DNA of 64,000 nucleotides, from the NCBI GenBank assembly GCA_034687125.1, contig JAQGBZ010000050.1, positions 186,001 to 250,000 of the forward strand. The letters are read 5' to 3'. Under the pieces are notes generated by a model, which ran no database searches, was not told the origin of the DNA, and worked only from the letters and a program-made list of their open reading frames with translations. The DNA is from Neelides folsomi (lineage: Eukaryota > Arthropoda > Collembola > Neelipleona > Neelidae). The position numbers and the translations under genes are program-made. Below are positions 1-11,900 of the stretch, one piece after another; position 1 is the stretch's first letter; the number at the start of each line of letters is the position of its first letter.

Positions 1-2
1 GA

Positions 3-2451
3 GAAACTAACAAAAAAACGTCAACAACGAACGAAGAAAATCAAGACGCTGGAATGAATAAAGCCAAGCTCTCTTACGAAGGATGTGAAACTATTAGACG
101 AGCAATCATTGCTTATAGTTATGATGTGGCTGATTGTTTTAAAAGAGTGGCTCTCATATTTTTGTTCATTAATAACAAGACAGAAGAAGCAAGAAAAATT
201 TATGATTTGACCAAATTTGGAACTAACAAAAAACCTGTGAGCTTTTTATAATCAAATGTCTTAAAAATAAGCATATTTAACAATTATCATTAAAATGTAA
301 AATATTTATGCCTTAATTACTTGAAATACTTAAATACTTGTTTCGAATTGCCTCATTTGCTAATTATATTAAGAAAATCTTATTATTAACTTTGAACTTG
401 AAATAATCTTTTACCTTGACTTGGTAAAGTAAATTATATTGACATATTTTTTCTTTACAGGAATTTGATTTAGTTGTTCCCAGTTATATGTCTACAGAAG
501 AGCTGAAAATAATGATATATCAAAAGATTGCTTTACGAAAACCTTATATTGGCACAGGAAAAGATCTGCTTAAAGTAATCTTCAAGCAAACAAGTCTTGA
601 GCTCAAAGGCATCAAGGCAAATAGCTTTGAACCCGTGAATCAACTCAATGTTCTCACAGAAATTCCAAATTCCGTCCATGCTTGTTTAACACGCTTCATG
701 TTTGCTTGCTTATATGATGGAGAACAACAAACTTATTGTCCACCTGAAAAGAGAAACTTTACGGTAAGAATTTACTTATAATTTATAATGTTTGAACCTT
801 ATATAATATATGCAGATCTGGTTTCACACGAATAACTTTTTTAAACAAATTCTAATGACCTTTTTTTACTTTTATCATTTACACATTTAAACAGTGCAGT
901 ATAAGATATACCATCTCATTGGTATATTCTGTGGGAGGAAAACATGTTGATTAGTTTTTAGCCTCTAATTTCTCGTGGTTACGTGAGATTTGCTATTAAT
1001 TGTGGAACCAAGTGGAATAATTAATATTCAACAATTAAAAAATCCCTCTTTATTTTCATATTAGAGCTGGTATATAATACATACGTTATATATTTCATAT
1101 ATGATTTACATTATCATATAAATGATACGAATATAATATATCATACCGATATATATTTTATATGTATATGAAATATATACATATGATACGTGAGATATTT
1201 TTATGTAATATATACATTCTTTCAAAAGGTTTTTTAATTATTAAATTATATAAATTATTCCACTTGGTTCCACAAATCATAGCAAATCTCACGTAACCAC
1301 GAGAAATGACTAATCAGCAAGTTTTCCTCCCACAATATGTAAACATAGGGGCTAATCCAGTTGCTATAAGAATGACCATTTATAGTATGATGTCTACGTT
1401 AAATAACAAAAATTTCGAATTAAATAATTTGAAATAATAATAATAGAGCCCAATTCAAGTCTTGTTATTTAACATGGAATTGATGCTATAAATGGTCATT
1501 CTTATGGCAACAAGATTAGCCCCTATGTTTACTTATATACCAATGAGATGGTATTTTATTGCAGTAAATTTTTTATGAGAATTGGTTGGTTAATAAAAAA
1601 AAGTTATCAGTGTTAAACCGTTCCAAATATACAAATGCCTCAATCAGACTGAGGTTTAGGTTTATTTGGATTTTTTTGTTTTATGCATTGTGATATTGCA
1701 ATTATATTTATTATTATAAATATAACTTATTATATTTATAGTTGACTCCCATGAGCCAAACAGACAAGCAGACATATTTTGTTTTGGTGACCAAGTACGA
1801 AAAAGGATTTGATCTTGAAAAACCCCTTGAAAGAATGAAAAATGAAATTGTTGATGCCGGGATTAATGGACAAGACAGCAAGGTATTTTAAATATTGTAT
1901 ATACTTTTAAATGATATTTACTAAACATGTTCAGAGATTATAAACTCAACATTGTCTTTGATTATTTATAGAATATAAGTTGATTTAGTGGAATAAAGTC
2001 GTCAGCATTTCATTTGGGCATTATTCAGTCATTAATTACAAGTCCCATAATTTATCTAAACCTAATGGAGTCTAAATTATTTTAAATATTCTTAAAAAAA
2101 GTAGAAAATACGGTTTTGGTTTCTGCTATGTGAAATGCGCGAAGTGGCCTCTAGGTGTTTTGGGAGGCCTCCCACTGCACGTAAATGAAGCCAAAACCAT
2201 ATTTTTTAGAAAATTTAAAACAATTAAGGTCCAATTAGGTTTAGATTATTGATTGAATAATGCCCAAATGAAATGCCGCCGAATTTATTCCGCCAACTCA
2301 ACTTATATTCTATAAATAATCAAAGACAATGTTGAGTTTATAATCTCTGAACATGTTTAGTATTATCGTCTTTATATTTATTTATATTAATGGCTTTTAT
2401 TTGTATTAGATTCCAGCTCATTGGGGCTATGGATGGAACAAAAAGTTTTGA
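3..2451 (+). CDS. Uncharacterised protein, 3' part (5' end outside window)
   Basis: I join four exons: 3-236 (reading frame open to the window edge), 461-763, 1742-1882 and 2410-2451 (TGA). All joins are in phase 0 with GT-AG ends. The visible product is about 239 residues. An ATG at 54 could be the true start, but the frame is open upstream of it, so the gene probably begins outside the window. The protein is mixed charged and hydrophobic, with no signal peptide, clear membrane segment or repeat. It ends in a short tail carrying WGYGWNKKF. I do not recognise the family and assign no function. The last two introns consist largely of inverted-repeat elements. A poly(A) signal lies about 140 bp after the stop. 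The exon structure is well supported by consistent phase; the identity is open. Confidence 0.7.
819..1617. repeat. Nested foldback element A inside an intron
   Basis: Nearly the whole intron 764-1741 is a complex inverted repeat. An outer imperfect pair is 819-862 with 1570-1617. Inside it, 893-925 pairs with 1535-1566 (core ACCATCTCATTGGTATA). Two further hairpins lie side by side within that: 926-1020 with 1252-1337, and 1336-1410 with 1462-1540. The arms are long and highly similar, differing by scattered substitutions and small indels. The spacer around 1060-1230 is an AT-rich TATA-type repeat. No transposase is visible, so this is a non-autonomous foldback or MITE-like element, or nested insertions. 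Confidence 0.8.
1920..2361. repeat. Palindromic MITE-like element B inside an intron
   Basis: The intron 1883-2409 is filled by a foldback. The terminal 63 bases at 1920-1982 are a perfect reverse complement of 2299-2361 (ends ACTAAACATG and CATGTTTAGT). Pairing continues imperfectly inward to a small loop near 2130-2180, with one extra segment in the left arm around 2035-2060. There is no coding capacity, and I see no convincing target-site duplication. Perfect outer arms suggest a fairly recent insertion or ongoing conversion between arms. Confidence 0.85.
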
Positions 2452-2588
2452 AAAGTCAAAGTTTGGAAAATGGATTTGAATATCCATTTTTAACCATTTT
2501 ATTTTAAGGTTTTATTTTTTATATTTAGTTTTAATAAGAAAAGCTCATTGTCATATTTGTGTTATGCATGTGTTCGTAATTGTTTCAT

Positions 2589-2594
2589 AATAAA
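2589..2594 (+). promoter_or_regulatory. Poly(A) signal AATAAA for the 5' partial gene
   Basis: A canonical AATAAA lies about 140 bp after the TGA at 2449-2451. The A+T-rich flank makes chance matches common, so this is positional support only. Confidence 0.45.
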
Positions 2595-3780
2595 TATATC
2601 ATAATATTATTCAATGAATGTTAAATGTTTAGTAGTCATTTTAAAGTTCTCGAATACTTTAACAAGAATATTTATTCCACTTTCTACATATTACATACTT
2701 GTAATGGTTCAATTCTAGAGGTGTTTAATTTATTCTCAATTGGTGTTCCATTGTACGTAATTTTGCGTTCTGTCACTATTTTTTATTTGAACAATAAATA
2801 GTTTAAATGTTTTCAATTTCAACTTTGGTATTATGATGCCTTAAATACGTTACTTTCTTATTGATTACTATATTTTTTATAATTCATTTCTTGGGGTGAT
2901 ATCTAATATGGTACAATTAATTACAGTTAAGAGTTCTATAAAATATATTTATAGCTAAACAAATAAGGATGAATTATATTATAGTGTTTTAAATATTTTA
3001 TAGCGAAATCTTTCAATAGCTGTTTTTAAAAATTATAAAATGTTTGCCATTAATATTTCTAATTAAGGATTAGTTACACACACATATATATAATAAAGTA
3101 TGGTGTATAGTATACAAATGGGTTATTTTGTGTACTTTGATGAAACGTAATGAATTGTAATGAAAGAAAATGCATTGCCGAATTCTAAATGTATTTATAC
3201 AAATCTGCATTAATATACTATGTATAATACAAAGGTTATAAAAATGATAAAATAATTGGTGCCTTAAATGGTAATTTAAGTGTTAAATATACCTAATACC
3301 TATCAACATTTTTGCTTTCAATTGTTTACAATTAGTTTAAAATATTTAATACTTTACCTAATCTTATTTTAAGATTGTTATAAATATATTTCAATAAGGA
3401 TTGGACCAAACTTAACTATTGAATATAAAATAATAAAAAATTATTTATTGCACTCCTCTGGCAAGTAAATGTGTATATTACTGACTTGTAATTTATCGAG
3501 TCGAATCATTAATAATTTTTTAATAAATAGGGATTTCATAAAACACAACGCCTTGTGGATTTAAGGTGTCTAAAATTCTTAACATCATGCTTTATATTAT
3601 ACGTTTATGTATGTAACATACATGCTAAATATTGATAATGAATAGTATGATGATTTATCATAATTGGTTAAAGAATGGTTAGTTTAATCCATTAATATTT
3701 AAAAATAATATTATACGTATAGAAAATCAATTTTTAAGGAGAACCAGGCGAGGTCCCCTTTAATATTTTTGAAACTTTAT
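2595..3780. other. AT-rich intergenic DNA, no gene seen
   Basis: This is a very A+T-rich stretch between the 5' partial gene and ZW10. It has no reading frame of useful length and no recognisable RNA gene. Short alternating TA runs occur near 3080-3100. Confidence 0.6.
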
Positions 3781-3799
3781 GTTCATATACGACTATATG

Positions 3800-3930
3800 C
3801 CAATAAGCTACTTGTTGAGTTGGCGGATTGGTTTGGCGGTTAAAGTTTCCTCATTTTCTTTTATTTCTTTTCTCTCTGATCTCTTACATTGAATTGAGTT
3901 TATGAACTTCTGTCTCTCTCTCCTTCAGTT
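3800..3930 (+). promoter_or_regulatory. Putative ZW10 promoter: CCAAT, E2F-like site, initiator
   Basis: Upstream of ZW10 there is a CCAAT at 3800-3804, an inverted CCAAT (ATTGG) at 3827-3831, and GGCGG-type sequences including TTTGGCGG at 3832-3839, which resembles an E2F site. A pyrimidine-rich stretch follows. TCAGTT at 3925-3930 matches the arthropod initiator consensus TCAGTY. This would give a 5' leader of about 270 bases. The motifs are short and the assignment is inferred from position and order. Confidence 0.35.
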
Positions 3931-4203
3931 TAGGTCAGGTCAGAAGTTAAGTTTAGCATTGATTCATTCAACTTAATTGGTAATAGTCAAGTCATATTGT
4001 CGTTGAAGTTGCTTTTCGACTTTACTCTTTGTGTCTTTGTGTATTGTCGAAATTTTTAATTCGACACTTTCAGTAACATGAATTTTTAAAAAGGACAATA
4101 ACCAGATACAATTATTTTATTATGAAGTAGTATTTAATATTTTATCGGTTAAACCTCAACATCAAATAGTAAATTTACATTTCTCCACTGAATCACTTTA
4201 AAA

Positions 4204-7200
4204 ATGGGGGTTCCAGTAAGAAATATTTTGCAAGAAGTCAAAGACAACTTATCAGGTATTATTTAAAAATTTTTACATTGTTAAATATATCGAATAAAGT
4301 AGTATAATATGTATAATGAATAATAATGATTGAGAATCTCATTACGTATAATTCCAGATTCGTACAATACTGATGCTTATGAAGAAAAGATCCGAATGAT
4401 TCAGGGAAAGATCGATTACATAAAAAAAGAACTATTGAATTCATTAAATGCAAGCATTGTTATCGGAGACTCGGATATTGATCGAGTTACTTGTTGGCAT
4501 TCAGAAGCCATCGACATTCAAAATGAAGCCATTGGATTGTATAAGGAATTCGAACGAGCTGTAATATTTGCTTAAATTGGTTTTTCTTTTTACATTTTTG
4601 AAATACATAATATTTTATCCAATATATGTACTTATAACATTAAAACTAAAAATTTTCAGAAATTTTCATATGCTGAAGCAACTGACCAACAAGCTAATGT
4701 TTTCAATGAATTATCGGATAATGAAGCTAATATTGCGATTCTAAAAAATTTAATTGACGTTTGTCAAAACGTTGAAAAATGTGATTGGAAAAACGATGAG
4801 GATTTTTTACGAGTAAGTGCAATACAAATTCTTATGATATCATGATTGTTTAATAATATATTTTATTTATTATTTTAGGCTAGATTGAAATAAATTATGA
4901 TATTTTATTAAATACAATCTTCATTTCAGGCATCAAAAAGATTGAAATCGGCTTCTGAACAACTAAAACTACTAAGCAATGAATTTTGTGAACAAACGGA
5001 AGAAGAACAAGAACACAAATGGATAAAATCTTTTGCCGACAACATTGATACCAGACTTCGGAATGTTTACGATTATGCTCTGAAGAGATGGAATGAGATT
5101 TTTCAATTTGAAAAGAATTTGCTACGAATTCGAATTAATAGAGACAACGTCGCTAGTTTAATCGAAACATTCGAAAACACGTCCCTTTTTGAAAAATTCT
5201 TTACCAAATTTTCTGATCAATTGTGGAAGAATTTATTTTCCAAAGTGTTTTCAATGGAATATACAATTAAACAATTCGACGATGAATCACAAACTTTCAC
5301 GTGCCTTCAACTTCTAAGACAAGAACAATCAGATACACCAACCGCTGTGAAGTATGTATTCGAAAACTTGCTCAAAGTGGTCAACGAACTCTTTGAGGTT
5401 TTCAATGAAAAGGTATATTTTAATCTCTTCGTGTTGACTCTTGTCATTTTATAAATAATTGATATTGATCTTTACTTAACTGATTCATTATATTATCTTA
5501 GCCTGAGCTTATGGGAATATTGTCGGAAAATCTTTCAATTCCTTTAGCCACGTCCATTTCAATTAACCTTCTGCCAAAACTCATCTCGGAGACAAGAGGA
5601 GAAAAGGAAAGCATCATGAAAACTTATGATGAAATAATGGTGATTTTGGAAGACATTTTAGCAAAAAGTAAGTATTTTGAACATGGTTTATCCATTTTAA
5701 TATTAACATTAGTGTAAATACGATTTAAGTCAATACAAATCGTGTGGTGATGATTGCATCGAATTTCAAGATTTATTTTTATGTAGATTTCAATATCGAA
5801 CGGAGCCCCTTTGATACCTTCAGAGATGAGTTTGAAAATCTCTTTCAAGAACAGACGAGAAGAGATTTGTTGGCCAATGTTAGAAAATTTGTCAAATTTG
5901 ACATTTTCTTAACATTCAAAGTAGTTCCAGAGGTAACTTTCATATACAATAGTATATACAGATATATATTATTTTAATTTACCATGTAATTTCGACCGAA
6001 ATATATCTTATGTTTTAAAATCTTTTTGTCTTAGAATTCGTTTAGTGAGTCAAAGTATTCTGAAGCTGAGATTGCTGCTCATAACCAAAACCCATTCGAG
6101 ACAGAATCCTATTTGATCAGGTAAATAATTTAATAATCATAATATATATATTTTCAATTTAATATGATAAATTAATATAATACATTTGAGAATCAAAATT
6201 TTCATAAATTTATTTTCTTGAAAATAGCGATTGTATGAATCATATAAGAGCTGCACTAGAATATCATCTGGATAGTTATCCGAAAGATACTGAGATTATT
6301 AAAAATGCCTACGATCTTTTCATCTCCATCATCACAATTCAAAAGCAAGAATCGGGTTGTGATTCAATTCCATTGCGTCCTAGTAAGATTATTTATATTA
6401 CTAAAATATCATATTGAAAAATTTTAACAATGTTTATTTCCATATTTAGTCTTGGTGCACAACAATTGCCAATACTTGAAGATTTTAATTAAAGAAAAAT
6501 TCAACTTTTGCGAAGAGAAAATTCCTCACTTGGACTCGAAGGCTTCTCAATCATTCAGTTCCATGATGAAGTCAATTCGCTCACACTTGAACACTTTGAT
6601 TACTACTGCTTTTGTGAAGTTCGACGAAAATAAAAAAGGTTTCAAATTAATACCCAATTATTCTTAAAGCAATTAAAGCGCATATCTCATAAATTATTAA
6701 TTATTAGTAAATTGAATTTTACGGCTAAAATAATCCTTAATTAATTGTGTGGTTTAGATGAATCGGCCGATAGGTTCATCACGATCTATAAAGAACTGCA
6801 TCGAATCGATTCTATTTACAAAGACATCCTTCCCAAATATGTTTGGACGAAGACATTGGCCACCTTGGTAAACCACGTTGTGAATGAATTCACCCAAAAA
6901 ATATTATTGTGGGATGATATCACTGCTAAAACAGCACAGCAACTGGCCACAGCTTTTGAAATGTTTGCCATTTCATCCTCTGATTTCTTCAAGGTATTGT
7001 TTTATAATCTAACTATGAATATTTTAAAGCTTATATTATTAATTTTCTGGTCGTTGTTTTATGTAAATGCTAATGTAATACATATTATGTATATTAACAG
7101 GGCAAATCAACCAATCCGAGGGAAATTGAAGCCCTTGCTATAAAAGCAATGAGCAAATGGCAGCGTTTCCGTTTGGTCACATTCGTCCTTACTGCATCAT

Positions 7201-7416
7201 TGAAAGATATTGAAAACAAGTAACTTGATAATTGATTTAGCAAAATTGAACTTTAATTGGTTAAAAACCATTAATGTTACATATTTAATTTATAGATGGG
7301 TTGATGGTTGTGGTCCACTTGCGATGGCGTTTTCATCAGAAGAAGTTCGAAGATTTGTTCGAGCTCTGTTTCAAAATACTGATATTCGTGCTGCATTCCT
7401 TGCTTCGCTCAAATAA
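4204..7416 (+). CDS. ZW10: Kinetochore / vesicle-tethering protein ZW10
   Basis: Twelve exons join in frame: 4204-4255, 4358-4560, 4660-4812, 4930-5412, 5502-5667, 5787-5932, 6035-6120, 6228-6382, 6450-6638, 6758-6993, 7101-7219 and 7296-7416. They give 702 codons, close to the roughly 720-780 usual for ZW10. The clearest evidence is the C-terminus, with W-V-D-G-x-G-P-L-A followed by F-S[15 protein letters not shown] and R-A-A-F-L-A-S-L-K; this is the family's signature ending. The rest is helical and charged, with a coiled-coil-like N-terminal region, as expected for this tethering fold. ZW10 is known to act in the Rod-ZW10-Zwilch complex, which brings dynein and Mad proteins to kinetochores, and in the NRZ complex with RINT1 and NBAS at the ER for Golgi-to-ER vesicles. 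The start is the first ATG of the first in-frame exon. All splice sites are GT-AG, and most introns are about 60-110 bases. Confidence 0.9.
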
Positions 7417-7457
7417 TTCTCTATTTGTAAATTTGGACTATTTTAACTAAATTATAA

Positions 7458-7463
7458 AATAAA
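7458..7463 (+). promoter_or_regulatory. Poly(A) signal AATAAA for ZW10
   Basis: AATAAA lies 42 bases after the ZW10 stop, at typical spacing. Confidence 0.55.
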
Positions 7464-8836
7464 AACATCTAAAGAATGAAATTAACATTATTATTTCTTT
7501 CTTGATTTATTTATATTCAGTCAAATTAAATGATTTAAACTGTGATTCGGAAATTATTTTATACTACATTATATAATGCATTTGCCTGTATTGTGAATTT
7601 TATGAAATTCCAAAAAATTATGATTAAAAATTATTAAAATTGATATTCAATAAATTTTTTCATCTCTATTTTTATTTGTCTTATTGTCAATTTATATTCT
7701 ATAAAATTACATTACGAATATGTGTATGTTGAGTTTTTTTTATTTATCTTTGCTAATTATAAATTTAATCAGATGAGCGACCTTGGTTGACTAATCTTAG
7801 ATACAAATCTGCACATTCATTTATTACAGTGGTAGCACGCCATCATCTTTTATTGATCAACAATGTTTATCATAGTTTAATAAAAAATTTCGTAATCAGG
7901 TCTATCAATACATTCTCGCTAAAATAATATTTCAAATTTGTTTTATTGCTTGATTGCAATGTTTTAGAACCTATTTATAGGTATTTTGAAGGAATTACTT
8001 CTGTTTATAAAACTTGACTTTACAATTCCAAATCACAACACTAATGAATATTTAATGCTCAACAGTTCCTCGATGTTTCCAGGAGTAAATATTTTAAAAT
8101 GATAAATATTTTGTTACATCCGCATGCTTATAAGGGTATATTCTTTAACTAATTGTAATTACTTATTATATATGCAAAATTACTCTAAAGATCTACTAAT
8201 AATATCTAATACCTATTGCGTATATTTATTAATTTTATATGAAACAGAATTTTAAATTTATCATAACAAACTCGTCTAGTATTTATAATACCATGCTAAA
8301 ATTACAAAGGTTTCAGATTATACAAAGGAAGTTAATAATCGTTAAATCTCGAGATAAAAACATTAAATGATATTACTACTCCAAAGCTTAACTCAAAATA
8401 TAACAACATATTGTATATAATGTATGAATTGAATGGGAGTATGAACGTACTTATTGACTTATCAAAAACTCATCAGGATTAAATTAGTTTACATCTAATA
8501 CATATAAGCTATACAAAGCATGAAATTCACTTTTCATTCTTAGCAAATTAGATCTAGTTCTAAGATTAATAAGGTTTTATGTAATCAAAATAATATTGAA
8601 TCAGTGCAAAAGATATCACAAGGGAACATTCAGGTCTAAAAAATATTGCCTATATAAGTAGCATATAGGCTTAGCCAATAAACAAAGGATGATTTCCATA
8701 ATTTCAGTTCTGAAATGAAATCGCCCTTCATGCACCTTCAACAACGCTCATTTAACAATTATGAATCGGTCATTCCTGTTGACGATATCTTGTAAAATCT
8801 CAAACAATAGCTCCCACATTGTATGTATAGTACCTA
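7464..8836. other. AT-rich DNA between convergent ZW10 and GALNT2
   Basis: This tail-to-tail intergenic stretch has no reading frame of useful size on either strand and no visible repeat or RNA gene. Confidence 0.6.
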
Positions 8837-8842
8837 TTTATT
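8837..8842 (-). promoter_or_regulatory. Poly(A) signal for GALNT2 (minus strand)
   Basis: TTTATT on the plus strand reads AATAAA on the minus strand, about 60 bases past the GALNT2 stop codon at 8901-8903. Confidence 0.5.
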
Positions 8843-8900
8843 AATCATTAGGTATAATAGTATCTAAATAGTTAAAGTTAAGTTAAGTCTCAAGGGCCTC

Positions 8901-11900
8901 TCAACTGAACTCGAATTTTTGAAGGTAATCTTCTGGGTCACAAATGGCAGAAACAAGGTCAGTCGATGAGGATTCGGAAGACACGGCGATACAAAAGCCC
9001 GGGCGCTCAAGACTCTCAAACAAGGAATTGGAATTTGAGTAACTCCATTTCGTAGAATCTTCGCAAAATTGAAAAACAATTGGAGCACCAACGTAGATTT
9101 TTTCTGGGAGTGAGAGACAAAGGTGATCGTGTTGTAAAAGCCCGTCTTTTGTCAATGACCATTCCTGGGAAAAGAATCATATTTTTATTTACATAACATA
9201 TACTGAATCCTTATTGCTATTTATTATTCCGTTAAAACGCGTTCATAACTCTTGTAATTTTTACCTAGATATAATTGGCATTTGCAACTTAAACATTGCG
9301 CGTAATAAATATTTGACTTTTGAAACAGGTTAGGTCAGACTATCACTAAACACAGTAATCAGGTATAAAGTAATTTTTTAATTCATGAGCATAAAATTAA
9401 AAATGAATCTGGTCTTATTGAAACAATAAATGAATAACAGAGGCTCAAATATCGTGATTATAACTCGTTGTTAATCACGTTAAAATATTAGAAACGTGAG
9501 TGTACTTAAAGAGTATAACCATGTTGCGTATTTGTGCAGGTATGGAATGTCCGGTTAATTTTTATATTTTACCTGATTTCCACCCGCACCATGGCAGGCA
9601 AAGACTTTAGCAACATTGTAAGGATTGAGCCCCATTGTGTCCACACATTTCTGGCCTTGTTGGATAGCTCCAGTAAAAACGCTATTCGAAGATGGAATCT
9701 TCAAGTCAGGATAGACATTCTTCAAATACCTTTAAAAGTAAAATGATTGTAAGTTTCTTTTGTATGAAATACTCGCGTCAGAATGATGAGTTATAGGTGT
9801 AACGAATTGATAATTGCGTGTTCAGTTGTCATTAATATGACAGGAGAATTTAATTAAAAAGAAGTAAATCGTACCATTTGAAGGGTTTACACTTCAGACT
9901 CCGTCGAAGTTCAAGCCGGTCTTCAATACTGGAAAAAAAGTTATACCAATATGTTAGCCTTCTTTTCCAATTCAATTAGAAGACTCGAGGAGTTGAGAAG
10001 TGGATTGGAGTGGAAATTTGTATTTGAGGTCTCTTGTGAAGAGATCGTGATGAGGATGTGGAAATGTATGTCAGAGGAAAAAAAAGAAGGATTATTGGGG
10101 AGTTATTTACTTACTCTCCGAAACCGACTCCTCTGGCGAGAGGAACTTTTTGATAGTAATAATTTTTGTATTCGTCCATCCATACTTCAGCCGCTCGTCT
10201 TGTATTCTTTGCAAAAACGGCTCCAGACCCACCAGGGAATGTGTAAGGGTGCTGCTTTCGGAATACATGGCCCACACGGGAGCATGGCACGATCTCCAAA
10301 GTTCCTCCGCACTGCCAAACCCGGAAACTTATCTCTGCAAATTTCCCAAGAGACCATTGAATTAGCTCAAAAGACTTTGGATCCGAAGTCGGGCCAGAAG
10401 AAAACTTTCTCACCGAGGTTTTCCCCTCCCCAAACATCCATCTGAGTATCATATTTCCCGAGCTCGATAAAGTAGTTGCGTTCCATGACGAAAAGTCCGC
10501 CGGCTATCATTGGCGTCCTGCTCGCGAGATGATGAGAATTTAATTATTCAATTCCTTGTCGTGGGGGAACGGGTTGGACGAGACTTACTTGATGACCCTT
10601 GTAGGATCTCGCTGAAACTCTCGGCGGTCTTGTGGGCTCAGATATTCCCACTTGAAGACAAGGTTCCAATCGAATCCTCCTCGTAGCTCGGCCGAAGCGG
10701 CGACGTATCGGAAGTCATCCATGTTGATCACATCTATGACTGGACTCACCACATTTGTTCGATTCTGAAACAAGTTTGGTCTTGAGTATTTATTGTCTAA
10801 TAGTCGGATTTAATCAGCAGCTTCCCCAATGTAAATCTCCTAGAGGGCTTATTATGTTCATAATATTATTTTACCCAACTCCCATTCACCATTATACTCT
10901 GGCTCAAATAACAAGGAGCAAACTGGAAGTTACACTTGGATGAGCCCATTTCAATAATAATTTATCAACTTGCCCTTTAGATCAACATTAAACAAAGATA
11001 TACTTTCAACCCTACACAATAATACGAGAGGTTTACAATTAACTTGAGTGAAATGAAATACCCAACTGTGTGACATTCATGAGCCTCAAGACCGTCATAT
11101 GAAACCCGTAGTTTGAATAATTTGACAAAAAATGAGATTTTACAGGAAAGTTGCTCAAATCTGCGCATTTCGTCAGTTCTCTTCTTAATCGTATTAATCT
11201 TCTGACGAGTATTTAAAAAAGCGATGGCGGAATTCCAAATACGTCAAATACCTCTCTGACTAGTTGGAGGAGCGGCTCTAGCCATCCTTCGTTGCACTCG
11301 CAATGAGAATCCAGGAAGGTCAAGATCGGCGCCGTGGCAGCATCAGCTCCTTTGACTCTTGATCGCATGAGACCTGTAGAAGAAAAGACGAGTCCCATCA
11401 GCACTTGGGAAGGAATTCGCTTCTTGCCGTATGTCTACATTTTGTTACAAGTAGGAGATGCCGTTCGAACTGTACCTTTATTTTTTATCCTTCACACTAA
11501 TTTACTCACGAATCAAATCTTGCCACACTCGCTCCTCTTCCATAGGAGGAATAAAGAAGGCAGAGTGCACACATGAGGGTCATTTAGTCATTACTCATTA
11601 AATATTATGAAGGAGATACGGTGGGCATTTTAGAACCTCATCTTCTCAAAATGAGCCTTCTTCAAATTCATGCATGCAAAGATTCGAACGAAACAGCTTT
11701 TGGCTATCAAGGCGGAATGGATCTTTCATCCGCCTTCAATTTTTTTTATTACTATTGGTGAAATGACGAATTGGAAATGATAATGATCCAGATTTTATAG
11801 CACTTCCATGCGAGTCAACTTTGCGGTTGTGCCATTCAATTTGCATACCTACAATTTTTTATCCACTTTAAACCTCGTCTTATTCGTCTCGTTTCAACGG

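Noticed and set aside
10335-10413. Apparent continuous 113-codon frame across the GALNT2 W-G-G-E-N-L region
   Set aside because: The frame reads through a 79-base intron. The GT-AG join restores the exact family sequence.
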